Positions 43,924 to 52,139 are shown, counted from the first letter of the stretch. The stretch is 64,000 bases of DNA from Ruixingdingia sedimenti (GCF_031432425.1 NZ_JAVKPH010000003.1:62001-126000), one strand, 5' to 3'. The notes: a model not told the origin generated them from the sequence alone. Translations and numbers: made by a program.

Positions 43924-45090
43924 TCAGACCTCCAGGATCATGGCGGCGCTGGTGCCCCAGTTCCGCGCGAATGGAATGACGCCGATCCCCGTGACCAGCG
44001 CGTTCTTGGGATTGGCGACCTGCCGCGCCCCGCCCTCGCCCATCAGCTGGCGCACCGCCTCGGCAAGGTTGAGCCCGCCGCTGGCCAGTCCCGGCTGCCC
44101 GGCCGAAATCTGTCCGCCCCCGGTGTTGAGCGGCAGATCGCCCTTATGGCTGAGATCGGTCGCCATCACGAAATCGCTGCCCTCGCCCCGGCCGCAAAAG
44201 CCGAAATCCTCGAACTTCATCAGCACCGCGATGGTGAAATCGTCATAGGGCTGGAACATCGAGATGTCGGCGGGTTTCAGCCCCGACTGCGCCCAGATCT
44301 TGGGCGCGATCCTGGAAAAGCCGGTTTCCGTCACATCGGCCAGCGGGTCGGTGCCGTTCACGTTCGTCAGTTCCGCATAGGCGGTGGGATGGACGTATTT
44401 CCTGATGCCGAGCGCATCCGCCTTTTCCCGCGTCATCACGAGAAACGCGTTCGCGCCATCGCAGAACATCACCGAATCGAGCATCCTGAGCGGATCGGCC
44501 ACCACCCTGGAGGCGAAATAATCTTCCTCCGTCAGCGGTTTGCGGAACTTGTCCAGCGCGTTGTCGTTCAGCAGCGCGTGGTTGCGCTGTGTGATCGCGA
44601 TCTTGGCCAGCGCCTCGGGGCGCAGCTTGTACTGATGCGCATAGCGGCTCATCAGCAGGCCAAAGACGGCCGGCGGGCCCTGCACGCCCTGGGGATCCTG
44701 AAACTCGGTCCGGTAGGCGCCGTAGTTCGCGGCCCACCGGGTCGAGGGCGCGTCGGCCGACATCACCACCGCCACCTCGCAATGGCCGTCGCGGATCGCC
44801 GACATGGCGCGCGCCACGCCCCCAGTGGCCGAACAGCCGCCGGTGCCGCCATAGTTCAGCCAGGTGGGCGACAGGCCGAGCGCCTCTGCCATGTAGACGG
44901 CGAAGAACGGGTTGGAACATTCGCTCAGCGGCACGGTGACGGCCATGCCGTCGATTTCCGCCTTGTCGATGCCGCTGCGTTCCAGCAATTGCGCCAGCGC
45001 CTCGCCGGCGAAGTCATAGGCGCTGCGGCCCGATTTGAAAAGCACCGGGGTTTCCGCATAGGCGGCGATGACGATATCGGATTTCGGCAT
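43924..45090 (-). CDS. Thiolase-like protein (SCP-x/Ltp type)
   Basis: 388 residues. The nucleophile-region Cys86 is in GGTGGCSATGG, but where true thiolases have GHPxGxSG this protein reads NTGGGQISAGQPGLASGG (Gln332), and I see no C-terminal CxG motif. Those losses are shared with Ltp-type proteins and argue against ordinary thiolysis. ATG 45090 lies 9 bases after a GGGAGA; ATG 45099 is an alternative. It is paired with DUF35 downstream. Confidence 0.9.
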   Translation of the reverse strand: MPKSDIVIAAYAETPVLFKSGRSAYDFAGEALAQLLERSGIDKAEIDGMAVTVPLSECSNPFFAVYMAEALGLSPTWLNYGGTGGCSATGGVARAMSAIRDGHCEVAVVMSADAPSTRWAANYGAYRTEFQDPQGVQGPPAVFGLLMSRYAHQYKLRPEALAKIAITQRNHALLNDNALDKFRKPLTEEDYFASRVVADPLRMLDSVMFCDGANAFLVMTREKADALGIRKYVHPTAYAELTNVNGTDPLADVTETGFSRIAPKIWAQSGLKPADISMFQPYDDFTIAVLMKFEDFGFCGRGEGSDFVMATDLSHKGDLPLNTGGGQISAGQPGLASGGLNLAEAVRQLMGEGGARQVANPKNALVTGIGVIPFARNWGTSAAMILEV

Positions 45091-45095
45091 GCCCT

Positions 45096-45890
45096 TCATT
45101 CTCCCTTGAACTGCGGTTCGCGCTTTTCGCGGAAGGCGCCGAGCCCTTCCTGACGGTCGCGCGTGAAATACAGCATGAACGAGGCGTCGCCCTCGGCGGC
45201 GAACCCGTCGGCCAGCGACATGTCGATGCCGCGGTCGATGACGCCCTTGGTCAGCATGACCGACAGCGGCGCGTTGGCCGCGATGGTGCGGGCGATCTCG
45301 CGCCCCTTGTCCAGCGCCGCGCCCGCGGGGGTGACGTGGTTGACCAGCCGCATCTGATGCGCCTCGGCGGCGGTGATGCGCCGGCCGGTCCACATCAGTT
45401 CCTTCGCCAGCGGCTTGCCGATCAGGCGGGGCAGGGTCTGCGTGCCGCCGCCGCCGGGCATCAGCCCCAGGCGGATTTCCGGCAGGCCGAGCCGCGCCTT
45501 TTCGCCCGCCACGATGATGTCGCCCACCAGCGCCAGTTCCAGCCCGCCGCCCAGGGCAAAGCCCTCGACCACGGTGATCACGGGCTTGGTGTAGTCGGGC
45601 AGGTCGCGGAACAGGCGGTTCACCTTGCGGCTGCGGCGGCGCAGGCGGTAGAAGTCGAAATATTCGTTGTCGGCGATGGTGAATTCCGAGGTGTCGATTC
45701 CGGTGCAGAACGCCTTTTCGCTGCCCTTGAGGATGACGGCGCGGATGGCGCGGTCATGTTCGGCGGCGGCCATCGCGTCGAGGATCTCGGACGCCGTGGT
45801 CTCGCGCAGCGAGTTCAGCTTTTCCGGCCGGTCGATCTGGATTTCCAGCCAGCTTTCGACCTGTTCGACAAGAATGTCCTGATAGCTCAC
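45096..45890 (-). CDS. Enoyl-CoA hydratase (crotonase family)
   Basis: 264 residues. Both hydratase glutamates are present: GGGLELALVGD and LGLPEIRLGLMPGGGGTQTLPRL. It therefore probably hydrates the enoyl-CoA made by the dehydrogenases to a 3-hydroxyacyl-CoA. GTG 45890 is preferred because AAGGAG lies seven bases upstream; an ATG at 45932 overlaps the ATPase stop but has no such site. It is followed at once by the thiolase-like gene. Confidence 0.92.
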   Translation of the reverse strand: MSYQDILVEQVESWLEIQIDRPEKLNSLRETTASEILDAMAAAEHDRAIRAVILKGSEKAFCTGIDTSEFTIADNEYFDFYRLRRRSRKVNRLFRDLPDYTKPVITVVEGFALGGGLELALVGDIIVAGEKARLGLPEIRLGLMPGGGGTQTLPRLIGKPLAKELMWTGRRITAAEAHQMRLVNHVTPAGAALDKGREIARTIAANAPLSVMLTKGVIDRGIDMSLADGFAAEGDASFMLYFTRDRQEGLGAFREKREPQFKGE

Positions 45891-45928
45891 AGATTGCTCC
45901 TTGGTTGTGCGGGGGCCTTTGGGGGCCG

Positions 45929-46681
45929 TCATGCGGGATCGCCGTCCATGCAGGCGGCGATGCGGCCGTGCAGGGCCGCGGCCTGCGCGGGGTCGGCACG
46001 AAGCGTGTCGTCGATGCTTTCTTCCAGCGCCACGCCCACCTTGGGGCGCAGGACGATCACGCGGTCGGCCATTTCGATGGCGTCGTCGATGCGGTGGGTG
46101 ACGAAGAGGCAGGTCTTCTTGTATTCGCGCACCACCGCCGCGAAATCCTGCCGCAGCGTGCGCGAGGTCACATGGTCCAGCTGGCTGAAGCTTTCATCCA
46201 GCAGCACCAGTTCGGGGTCCACACACAGCGCGCGCGCCAGCGACACCCGTTGCCGCATGCCGCCCGACAGTTCGTGCGGATATTTGTCCGCCGCCCCGTC
46301 GAGCTTGACCCGCGACAGCCAGGTCAGCGCACGCTTGCGCGCCTCTGCCGCCGGGATCTTGAGGATCAGCAGGCCAAGCTCGCAGTTTTCCACCGCGGTG
46401 CGCCAGGGCAGCAGGCGGTCGGTCTGGAAGCTGACGGCAAGCTTGCCGCGCAGCCGGGCGAATTCGGCATGGGGGTCGTGCCCGGCGACGCGGATCGTGC
46501 CCTCGGTCGCCTCCTGCGTGCCCATGATCATGTTCATCACGGTACTTTTGCCGGCGCCGGTCTGGCCCAGAAGGGCGACGATCTCGCCCTTGTGGACCTG
46601 CATGTCGATGCCGGACAGCACCCGGAACGATCCATAGGCCTTGCCCACGCCTTCGAGGCGGATCACGGTCTGGTCGGTCAT
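45929..46681 (-). CDS. ABC transporter ATPase (nitrate/sulfonate/taurine type)
   Basis: 250 residues. Walker A GQTGAGKST, signature LSGGMRQRVSLARAL, Walker B LVLLDESFSQLD and the His switch FVTHRIDDAIEMADR are all present. It starts within the permease stop (ATGA). The SsuB/TauB-like sequence fits uptake of an aromatic or sulfonated organic acid by the neighbouring components. Confidence 0.93.
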   Translation of the reverse strand: MTDQTVIRLEGVGKAYGSFRVLSGIDMQVHKGEIVALLGQTGAGKSTVMNMIMGTQEATEGTIRVAGHDPHAEFARLRGKLAVSFQTDRLLPWRTAVENCELGLLILKIPAAEARKRALTWLSRVKLDGAADKYPHELSGGMRQRVSLARALCVDPELVLLDESFSQLDHVTSRTLRQDFAAVVREYKKTCLFVTHRIDDAIEMADRVIVLRPKVGVALEESIDDTLRADPAQAAALHGRIAACMDGDPA

Positions 46682-47487
46682 CTGACGGAAGCCTCCGGGC
46701 GCCATTTGAGAAGAGCCTTGTCCAGCGCGTTCAGAGCCGCCTGAAGCGCGATGTTCGCCACCACCAGGATCACCGTCCAGCCCATCACCAGGTCGATGCG
46801 GAACATCGACTGCGCGAGGCTCATCCGCGATCCGATGCCGATGGCCGAGGCGACGAGTTCGGCAAAGATCGCCATGCGGATCGCATAGCCGATCACCGAT
46901 TTGGTGGTCGAAAGGATGTAGGGCACGATATGCGGCAGGATCAGATAGCGCAGGACCTGCATCCGGCTTGGCCGGAAGCTTTCGATCATCTCCACATAGT
47001 CGCGCGACAGGGCGCGGATGCCGTCGTAGATGCTCAGCGCATAGAACGGCACCAGGATCACCGAGAGGATGAAGAAGATGCGGATTTCCGGCTGCGAGAA
47101 CCAGAAGATCGCCAGCAGCATCCAGGACAGCGCCGGTATGCCGGTGTCGATGATGATGAGCGAACGCAGATAGGGCCGGATGCCGGGGAAGATCCCCATG
47201 ATGATGCCCAGGACCACGCCCAGAACCATCGCAAAGGCCAGCGCCACCAGAAGCCGCAGCGCGGTGATGCCCATATGGACGTATTGCGTGCTCAGGATGT
47301 CGATCATCGCCCGCACGATGGCGGCGGGCGAGGGCAGCACGAAGGGCGGCACGAACTGGCTGGCGACCTGCACCACCGCCACCAGCGCCGCGACGACGAC
47401 CAGAACGGGGACGATGCTTTCGCGCCCGCCTTTCGGGGGTTCCACCGGCCTCGCCGTGCCGGTCTGTTCTGCGTTGGTGTCGGACAC
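46678..47487 (-). CDS. ABC transporter permease
   Basis: 269 residues with about six membrane segments. The characteristic permease loop is EMIESFRPSRMQVLRYLILP. GTG 47487 is the best start, with GGGAGAAGG just before it; the frame is open further upstream but overlaps the binding-protein gene region and is not conserved. It works with the ATPase and binding protein. Confidence 0.9.
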   Translation of the reverse strand: MSDTNAEQTGTARPVEPPKGGRESIVPVLVVVAALVAVVQVASQFVPPFVLPSPAAIVRAMIDILSTQYVHMGITALRLLVALAFAMVLGVVLGIIMGIFPGIRPYLRSLIIIDTGIPALSWMLLAIFWFSQPEIRIFFILSVILVPFYALSIYDGIRALSRDYVEMIESFRPSRMQVLRYLILPHIVPYILSTTKSVIGYAIRMAIFAELVASAIGIGSRMSLAQSMFRIDLVMGWTVILVVANIALQAALNALDKALLKWRPEASVR

Positions 47488-47549
47488 CGCCTTCTCCCGG
47501 GGTTCTGGACCTGCGCGCGCCGGGGGGCGCGCAGGTCGGGTCTGGTGGA

Positions 47550-48548
47550 TCAGAGCTTGATGAAGAAGCTGTCGTCCGGCACCTGCGCCAGCGCGCCGTT
47601 GCGCACGCAGAATTCCGCCGCCCCGCGCAGGTTGTCGCGCGCCGCCGGATCGGTCATCGAGGCATAGACGAAATGCAGCCGCCGCGATGCGATCGCCTCG
47701 GTCAGCACCTCGGGGCGGAAGCCCGTCGTTTCGCCCACGATGTTCACCGCGGCCTCGACATCGCCGGTGATCCCGTCGATGCAGTCCTTGAACATCGCGT
47801 CGATCTTTGCGCCCACCCCGGGATCCCGCGCCAGCAGTTCGTTGCGCACCGCGACGCCGAAATAGGGCAGCACGCCGCCCCCGGTGGCCTTGGTGTAGGT
47901 TTCGCCCACGTTGAAGATCGACTGGATCCGGGGATCCTCGGCCATGCCGTTGGACACGTTCGGTTCCCATGTCAGGCCCGCGGCGGCACTGCCCGCCCGC
48001 AGCACCGAAACCGAGGCGGCGGGGTTCGTCACGCTCTGGATCGTGGAACTGGCCTCGATGTCGATATTGCTGAATTCCGACAGGACCGCCTTGGCCATCC
48101 GGTAGGTGCCGGTGGATTGCGGCGCGGCGATCACCTTGCCGGCCAGATCCTCCACCCTGTCGGCGCCGGTATCGCGCAGCGAGACGAGGTTGATCATGTT
48201 CGCGGTGGTGATGTTGCACACATAGGAAAGCGGCACCCCGCCCGCGTGGCGGACGGCGAAAGTGTCCCAGCTGCCGATGCAGACGTCGTAGTTGCCGACG
48301 TCGAAATCGCCGTAATAGGTCGGGACAGAGGTGTATTCCGTCGCCGGGCCCAGTTTGAAGCCGTTCTTTTCGTCCAGCTTGTGGTGGCGGATGTAGTGGG
48401 TGATCAGCACCGTGAAGCCCGGCGTCAGCCCGGCCCAACGCACCTCTGCCGCCTGCGCCAGCGCCGGACGGGCGAAACCGGACAATGCCCCGGCGGCGGC
48501 CAGTCCGCCTGCGCCCCTGAGTATCTGTCGACGTGAAATCCTGTTCAT
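47550..48548 (-). CDS. ABC transporter substrate-binding protein, Tat signal
   Basis: 332 residues. A twin-arginine signal (RISRRQILRGAGG, then hydrophobic core to ALAQAA) indicates export folded to the periplasm. The mature part resembles SsuA/TauA/NMT1-type binding proteins (TGTYRMAKAVLSEF). ATG 48548 has GGGGAGGAG upstream. The ligand cannot be predicted, but aromatic acids, sulfonates and thiamine precursors are all known for the family. It heads the operon after the 225-bp upstream region. Confidence 0.9.
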   Translation of the reverse strand: MNRISRRQILRGAGGLAAAGALSGFARPALAQAAEVRWAGLTPGFTVLITHYIRHHKLDEKNGFKLGPATEYTSVPTYYGDFDVGNYDVCIGSWDTFAVRHAGGVPLSYVCNITTANMINLVSLRDTGADRVEDLAGKVIAAPQSTGTYRMAKAVLSEFSNIDIEASSTIQSVTNPAASVSVLRAGSAAAGLTWEPNVSNGMAEDPRIQSIFNVGETYTKATGGGVLPYFGVAVRNELLARDPGVGAKIDAMFKDCIDGITGDVEAAVNIVGETTGFRPEVLTEAIASRRLHFVYASMTDPAARDNLRGAAEFCVRNGALAQVPDDSFFIKL

Positions 48549-48665
48549 CGGCTCCTCCCCAGCCTTTTCGTGATCTCCCGCCGGTCCGGTTTTTCCGATT
48601 CCCCGCGGGCTGTGGGCACTATGGGGTGGCCCGGCCCGTTCAGAAAGACGCTGGATTGCCTCCAT

Positions 48666-48710
48666 CATGTTCCATTGGTGGAACGGTTTTCGATGCAAAT
48701 GCGGAACATG
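48666..48710. promoter_or_regulatory. GTTCC/GGAAC half-site cluster upstream of the binding-protein gene
   Basis: GTTCCA-TTGG-TGGAAC (48669-48684) is a perfect 6-bp dyad. CATGTTCC (48666-48673) is repeated inverted as GGAACATG (48703-48710). It is about 120-160 bp before the binding-protein start, in the 225-bp gap to ubiX. Such dyads resemble IclR- or GntR-type operators; the cognate protein is unknown. Confidence 0.5.
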
Positions 48711-48773
48711 TTTGCAACCCGGCCGGGCGCTGCGGGCCGGGCCGGGTGGGGTCTGGCAGGCGTCGGGGCGCCG

Positions 48774-49367
48774 TCAGACGGCCTCTTTCCGCGGTTCCGC
48801 GCGCCAGCGGCGCACGGTGCCGAGGTCGATGCCGAACAGGTCCAGCACCCGGCCGAGCGTATGGTCCACCATCGCGTCGAGCGTTTCCGGCCTTGCGTAG
48901 AAGGCCGGAACCGGCGGGGCGATGATCGCGCCCATCTCTGCCGCCGCCGCCATGTTGCGCAGATGGCCCAGATGCAGCGGCGTCTCGCGCACCATCAGCA
49001 CCAGCGGCCGGCGTTCCTTCAGCACCACATCGGCGGCGCGGGTCAGCAGCGAGGTCGTTGTTCCATTTGCGATTTCCGCCAGACTGCGGACGGAACAGGG
49101 CGCAACGACCATGCCCATCGTGCGGAACGACCCCGAGGATACCGCCGCAGCCATGTCATCGGCCCCGTGACAGCGGTCGGCGAGCGCCCGCACCGCGGCG
49201 ATCTTGCGCCCGGTTTCCAGCGCGATGGTGACTTCGGCGGCCTTGGACAGCACCAGATGCGTCTCTATGCCCGTGCCGCGCAGCAGTTCCAGCAGGCGGA
49301 TGCCATAGATCGCCCCGGACGCGCCCGAAATGCCGATCACCAGCCTGTTTTCGCCCGCCTGTGCCAT
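48774..49367 (-). CDS. ubiX: UbiX-family flavin prenyltransferase
   Basis: Makes prenylated FMN, the cofactor of UbiD-type decarboxylases. The 197-residue protein has ISGASGAIYGIRLLE, VAPCSVRSLAEIANG and the FYARPETLDAMVDH segment. It is not the housekeeping ubiquinone gene by context: it lies beside a LysR and a UbiD-type gene in a catabolic cluster. ATG 49367 is preferred. A 17-bp box lies 76 bp upstream. Confidence 0.93.
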   Translation of the reverse strand: MAQAGENRLVIGISGASGAIYGIRLLELLRGTGIETHLVLSKAAEVTIALETGRKIAAVRALADRCHGADDMAAAVSSGSFRTMGMVVAPCSVRSLAEIANGTTTSLLTRAADVVLKERRPLVLMVRETPLHLGHLRNMAAAAEMGAIIAPPVPAFYARPETLDAMVDHTLGRVLDLFGIDLGTVRRWRAEPRKEAV

Positions 49368-49442
49368 CCGCCCCGTTCCCTGTTGCGGAACGAATGGATC
49401 ACAGCCGTGTATCACAATCCACTAGGGAATGATGATGTTTGT

Positions 49443-49459
49443 CATCACGATTCGCTATG
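49443..49459 (-). promoter_or_regulatory. 17-bp LysR-type box upstream of ubiX
   Basis: On the minus strand it reads CATAGCGAATCGTGATG, identical to the box before ubiD. It contains T-N11-A, the LysR consensus form. It overlaps the LysR stop codon and lies 76 bp before the ubiX start. Confidence 0.7.
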
Positions 49460-50369
49460 ACGACAGAGTGATGAGGTCGCGCGGCACCCGGCGAAGGCGG
49501 TCGCGCAGGCCCGACAGGAACACCTGTGCCGCCCGGCTCATCGGGCGGGTGGCGCTGTGGGCAAAGACCACCCGGCGGCGCGTGTTCGGGGCCAGCGGCA
49601 GGATCGCCAGCCGCCCCGCCGACAGGCCGCGCAACACCGCCACCGCCGGCAGGATCGTCACATGGCCGCCCCGGGTGACGAACTGTTCCAGCATCGCGAT
49701 CTCGTCGCATTCCAGCTTGGGGTCGAGCCGCAGCCCCGCCTCGCGCGCGGCAAGGTCGATCACGTCGCGCAGCCCGTGGCGGAAGGTGGGCAGGGCCAGC
49801 TGGTCCAGATCCGCCTGCACCACCGGCCCGCCCCGCCGGACCGCCGGGTGATCGGGCGCGCAGACCAGCGCCAGCCCCTCGTGGAACAGTTCCTCCTCGA
49901 TCAGGTCGGGGCGGGGGCGCGGGCCCTGGTTGATGATCGCCACGTCGATCCGGCCCACGCGCAGCAGTTCCAGCATTTCCGCCGAATAGCCGCCCGTCAC
50001 GCGAAAGGTCACGTCGGGATGGCGCGCGCCCATGGCGATCAGCGTGTCGGGCAGGATGTCATGCGCGATCGAGGCGATGGCCCCGATCGACAGCATGCCG
50101 CCCACATGATGGCGGTCCGACGACAGGTCGTGGCGCGCGGCCTCCAGCCCCTGCACCAGCGGGCGGAACAGCCGATAGGCGTTTTCGCCCAGATAGGTGG
50201 GTTTGAGCCCCTTCGAGGTGCGCTGGAACAGCGTGCCGCCCAGTTCGCCTTCCAGCTTGGCCAGTTGCTGGCTGACCGCCGGCTGCACGATGTTCAGCCG
50301 ATGCGCGGCCTGGGTGATGGAGCCCTCTTCGTAGACGGCGACGAAATAGTGCAGCTGGCGCAGTTCCAT
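49455..50369 (-). CDS. LysR-family regulator adjacent to ubiD and ubiX
   Basis: 304 residues. N-terminal helix-turn-helix is FVAVYEEGSITQAAHRLNIVQPAVSQQLAKLEGELGG-like and the rest a LysR effector domain. It is divergent from ubiD and directly upstream of ubiX. The same 17-bp box before ubiX and ubiD also lies 9-25 bp before its own start, so autoregulation is expected. It is the most likely regulator of the decarboxylase system. Confidence 0.92.
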   Translation of the reverse strand: MELRQLHYFVAVYEEGSITQAAHRLNIVQPAVSQQLAKLEGELGGTLFQRTSKGLKPTYLGENAYRLFRPLVQGLEAARHDLSSDRHHVGGMLSIGAIASIAHDILPDTLIAMGARHPDVTFRVTGGYSAEMLELLRVGRIDVAIINQGPRPRPDLIEEELFHEGLALVCAPDHPAVRRGGPVVQADLDQLALPTFRHGLRDVIDLAAREAGLRLDPKLECDEIAMLEQFVTRGGHVTILPAVAVLRGLSAGRLAILPLAPNTRRRVVFAHSATRPMSRAAQVFLSGLRDRLRRVPRDLITLSS

Positions 50370-50377
50370 GGTCTGTC

Positions 50378-50394
50378 CATAGCGAATCGTGATG
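50378..50394 (+). promoter_or_regulatory. 17-bp LysR-type box upstream of ubiD
   Basis: Reads CATAGCGAATCGTGATG. It is 79 bp before the ubiD start and 9 bp before the divergent LysR start. AT-rich sequence downstream (GATTATAGG) could be promoter. Confidence 0.7.
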
Positions 50395-50472
50395 GTGGAT
50401 ATTACCCGAAATTACTGGTGATTATAGGTATGGTCCTCCACCCTGCCGCGACCATGGAACGAGAGGCAGGAC

Positions 50473-51861
50473 ATGAACGCGCCGACATCCCTTTGCCGCG
50501 CCCCGGAATTGCGCGACTGGCTGGCCCATCTGCACCGGACGGGGCGGCTGGCCATCGCCCGGCCGGGGGCGGGGCTGATGCATGAAATCGCGGGCATCGC
50601 CAACCGGCTGGACGGCACCGCCGCCACCGCCTTTCCCGATGCGGGCGGGGGCGGGATGACGGTGGTGTCGGGCCTTCTGTCCGACCGCGACTGGATGGCA
50701 GAGGCGCTTGGCGTGGATCGCGCCGGGCTGGTCGCGGCATTCCAGCATGCGGCGGCCCATCCGCTGCCCTGGCGCGAGGTGACGGAGGCGCCCTGCCAGC
50801 AGGTGGTGGTCGAAGAGGGCGATCTGTTGGGCCGCCTGCCGATCCCGACCCACAACGAACATGACAGCGGCGCCTATATCACCGCCGGCCTGCTGATCGC
50901 GCGCAACCCCCGCACCGGGGTGCAGAACGTGGCGATCCACCGGCTTCAGGTCTCCGGCCCGCGCGAACTGGGCGTGCTGCTGTTGCCGCGGCACACGCTG
51001 GCCTTCTTTGCCGCGGCCGAGGCGGAGGGGCACGACCTCGACGTCGCCATCGTGGTGGGGTGCAGCCCCGCCTGTCTGATGGCCTCGCAGGCGATCCTGC
51101 CCATCGACCGGGACGAGCTGGAGGTGGCGGGGGCGCTTTACGGTGCGCCGCTGGCGGTCGCGCGCTGCATCGGGTCCGAAATCCGGGTGCCGGCGGAGGC
51201 GGAAATCGTCATCGAGGGGCGGCTTCTGGCCCGCAGGCGCGCGCCCGAGGGGCCGTTCGGCGAGTTTCCGCAGTATTACGGCGAACGGGCCGAACGCCAT
51301 GTCATCGCCGTGGACCGCCTGACCCACCGCGAGGCGCCGCTGTTCCACACCATCGTCGGCGGCGGGCTGGAACATCTGCTGCTCGGCGCGCTGCCGCGCG
51401 AGGCGACGATCCTGAACACGTTGCAGTCCAGTTTTCCCGGGGTGCGCGCGGTGCATCTGACGCTCGGCGGGGTGGGGCGCTATCATCTGGTGGTGCAACT
51501 GCACCAGACCAGCCGGGGCGAGGCCAAGAACGTCATCCTCGGCGCCTTTGCGGCGCATTACGACATCAAGCATGTCGTGGTGGTGGACGGGGATGTGGAC
51601 ATCCACGATGCCCGCAGCGTGGCCTGGGCGGTGGCGACGCGGTTCCAGGCCGACCGCGACCTTGTGGTGGTGGGGGGCGCGCAGGGGTCGAAGCTCGACC
51701 CTTCGACCGAGGACGGTTTCGGCGCGAAGATGGGGCTGGACGCCACGGTGCCGCCCGGCGCGCCCGAGTTCCGCTTCACCCGCATCCGCGTGCCGGGGCA
51801 GGAGGCCATCGACCTCGGCGCCGTGATCGACGCGGGCGCGGGGCTGGAGGGTATTCTGTAG
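50473..51861 (+). CDS. UbiD-family prenyl-FMN decarboxylase
   Basis: 462 residues. Candidate active-site residues are Arg157 (NVAIHR), Glu259 and Glu264 in PEGPFGEFPQYY, matching the E-R-E network known from Fdc1. UbiD enzymes remove or add CO2 on aromatic or alpha,beta-unsaturated acids; the substrate is not predictable from sequence. The adjacent ubiX supplies the cofactor. It probably acts on a pathway aromatic acid and not in ubiquinone synthesis. Confidence 0.92.
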   Translation: MNAPTSLCRAPELRDWLAHLHRTGRLAIARPGAGLMHEIAGIANRLDGTAATAFPDAGGGGMTVVSGLLSDRDWMAEALGVDRAGLVAAFQHAAAHPLPWREVTEAPCQQVVVEEGDLLGRLPIPTHNEHDSGAYITAGLLIARNPRTGVQNVAIHRLQVSGPRELGVLLLPRHTLAFFAAAEAEGHDLDVAIVVGCSPACLMASQAILPIDRDELEVAGALYGAPLAVARCIGSEIRVPAEAEIVIEGRLLARRRAPEGPFGEFPQYYGERAERHVIAVDRLTHREAPLFHTIVGGGLEHLLLGALPREATILNTLQSSFPGVRAVHLTLGGVGRYHLVVQLHQTSRGEAKNVILGAFAAHYDIKHVVVVDGDVDIHDARSVAWAVATRFQADRDLVVVGGAQGSKLDPSTEDGFGAKMGLDATVPPGAPEFRFTRIRVPGQEAIDLGAVIDAGAGLEGIL

Positions 51862-51862
51862 C

Positions 51863-52045
51863 GTAGCCCTTTCGCGCTGTCTGGCGAAGGCCCGTGCCTT
51901 CGCCACATCCGGCGCGTGGAGTTGCCCCGACCGGGGGGCCCAAGCGCCCGGCCAGCGCCTGCCCGGCGTTCCAGGCATCATCGCCCCTGATGGCACCGCC
52001 ACGCGAACGGGCGGGGGAAACGCGGTGCGTTTCCTGATCCCGCCC
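51863..52045. repeat. Dispersed element, copy Y
   Basis: Inverted copy of the element at 29235-29460, beginning 2 bp after the ubiD stop. It carries TGGCGAAGGC-CCGT-GCCTTCGCCA (51882-51905, 10-bp stem), GGCGCTGGCCGGG (reverse) and the GAAACGC...GCGTTTCC hairpin. It lacks the approximately 55-bp central insert. The rest of the 352-bp gap to the exporter gene holds hairpins only. Confidence 0.75.
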
Positions 52046-52092
52046 GGCCAGATCGCCGTGTGCCAGATCGCCCAATGAATACCGATCCGCCC

Positions 52093-52139
52093 CGGGGCGC
52101 GCGCCCCGCGACGCAAGGGCCCCCGCAGCCCTTTGTCGC
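52093..52139. other. Hairpin cluster upstream of ABC exporter
   Basis: A perfect palindrome CGGGGCGCGCGCCCCG (52093-52108) is followed by an imperfect hairpin, GCGACGCAAGGGC/GCCCTTTGTCGC (52108-52139). No gene is seen from 52046 to 52213. Confidence 0.45.

Noticed and set aside
48774..49367. Reading ubiX as the housekeeping ubiquinone gene
   Set aside because: Its setting with LysR, UbiD-type decarboxylase and a shared 17-bp box points to catabolism. A genome-wide search for another ubiX would be decisive and was not possible.
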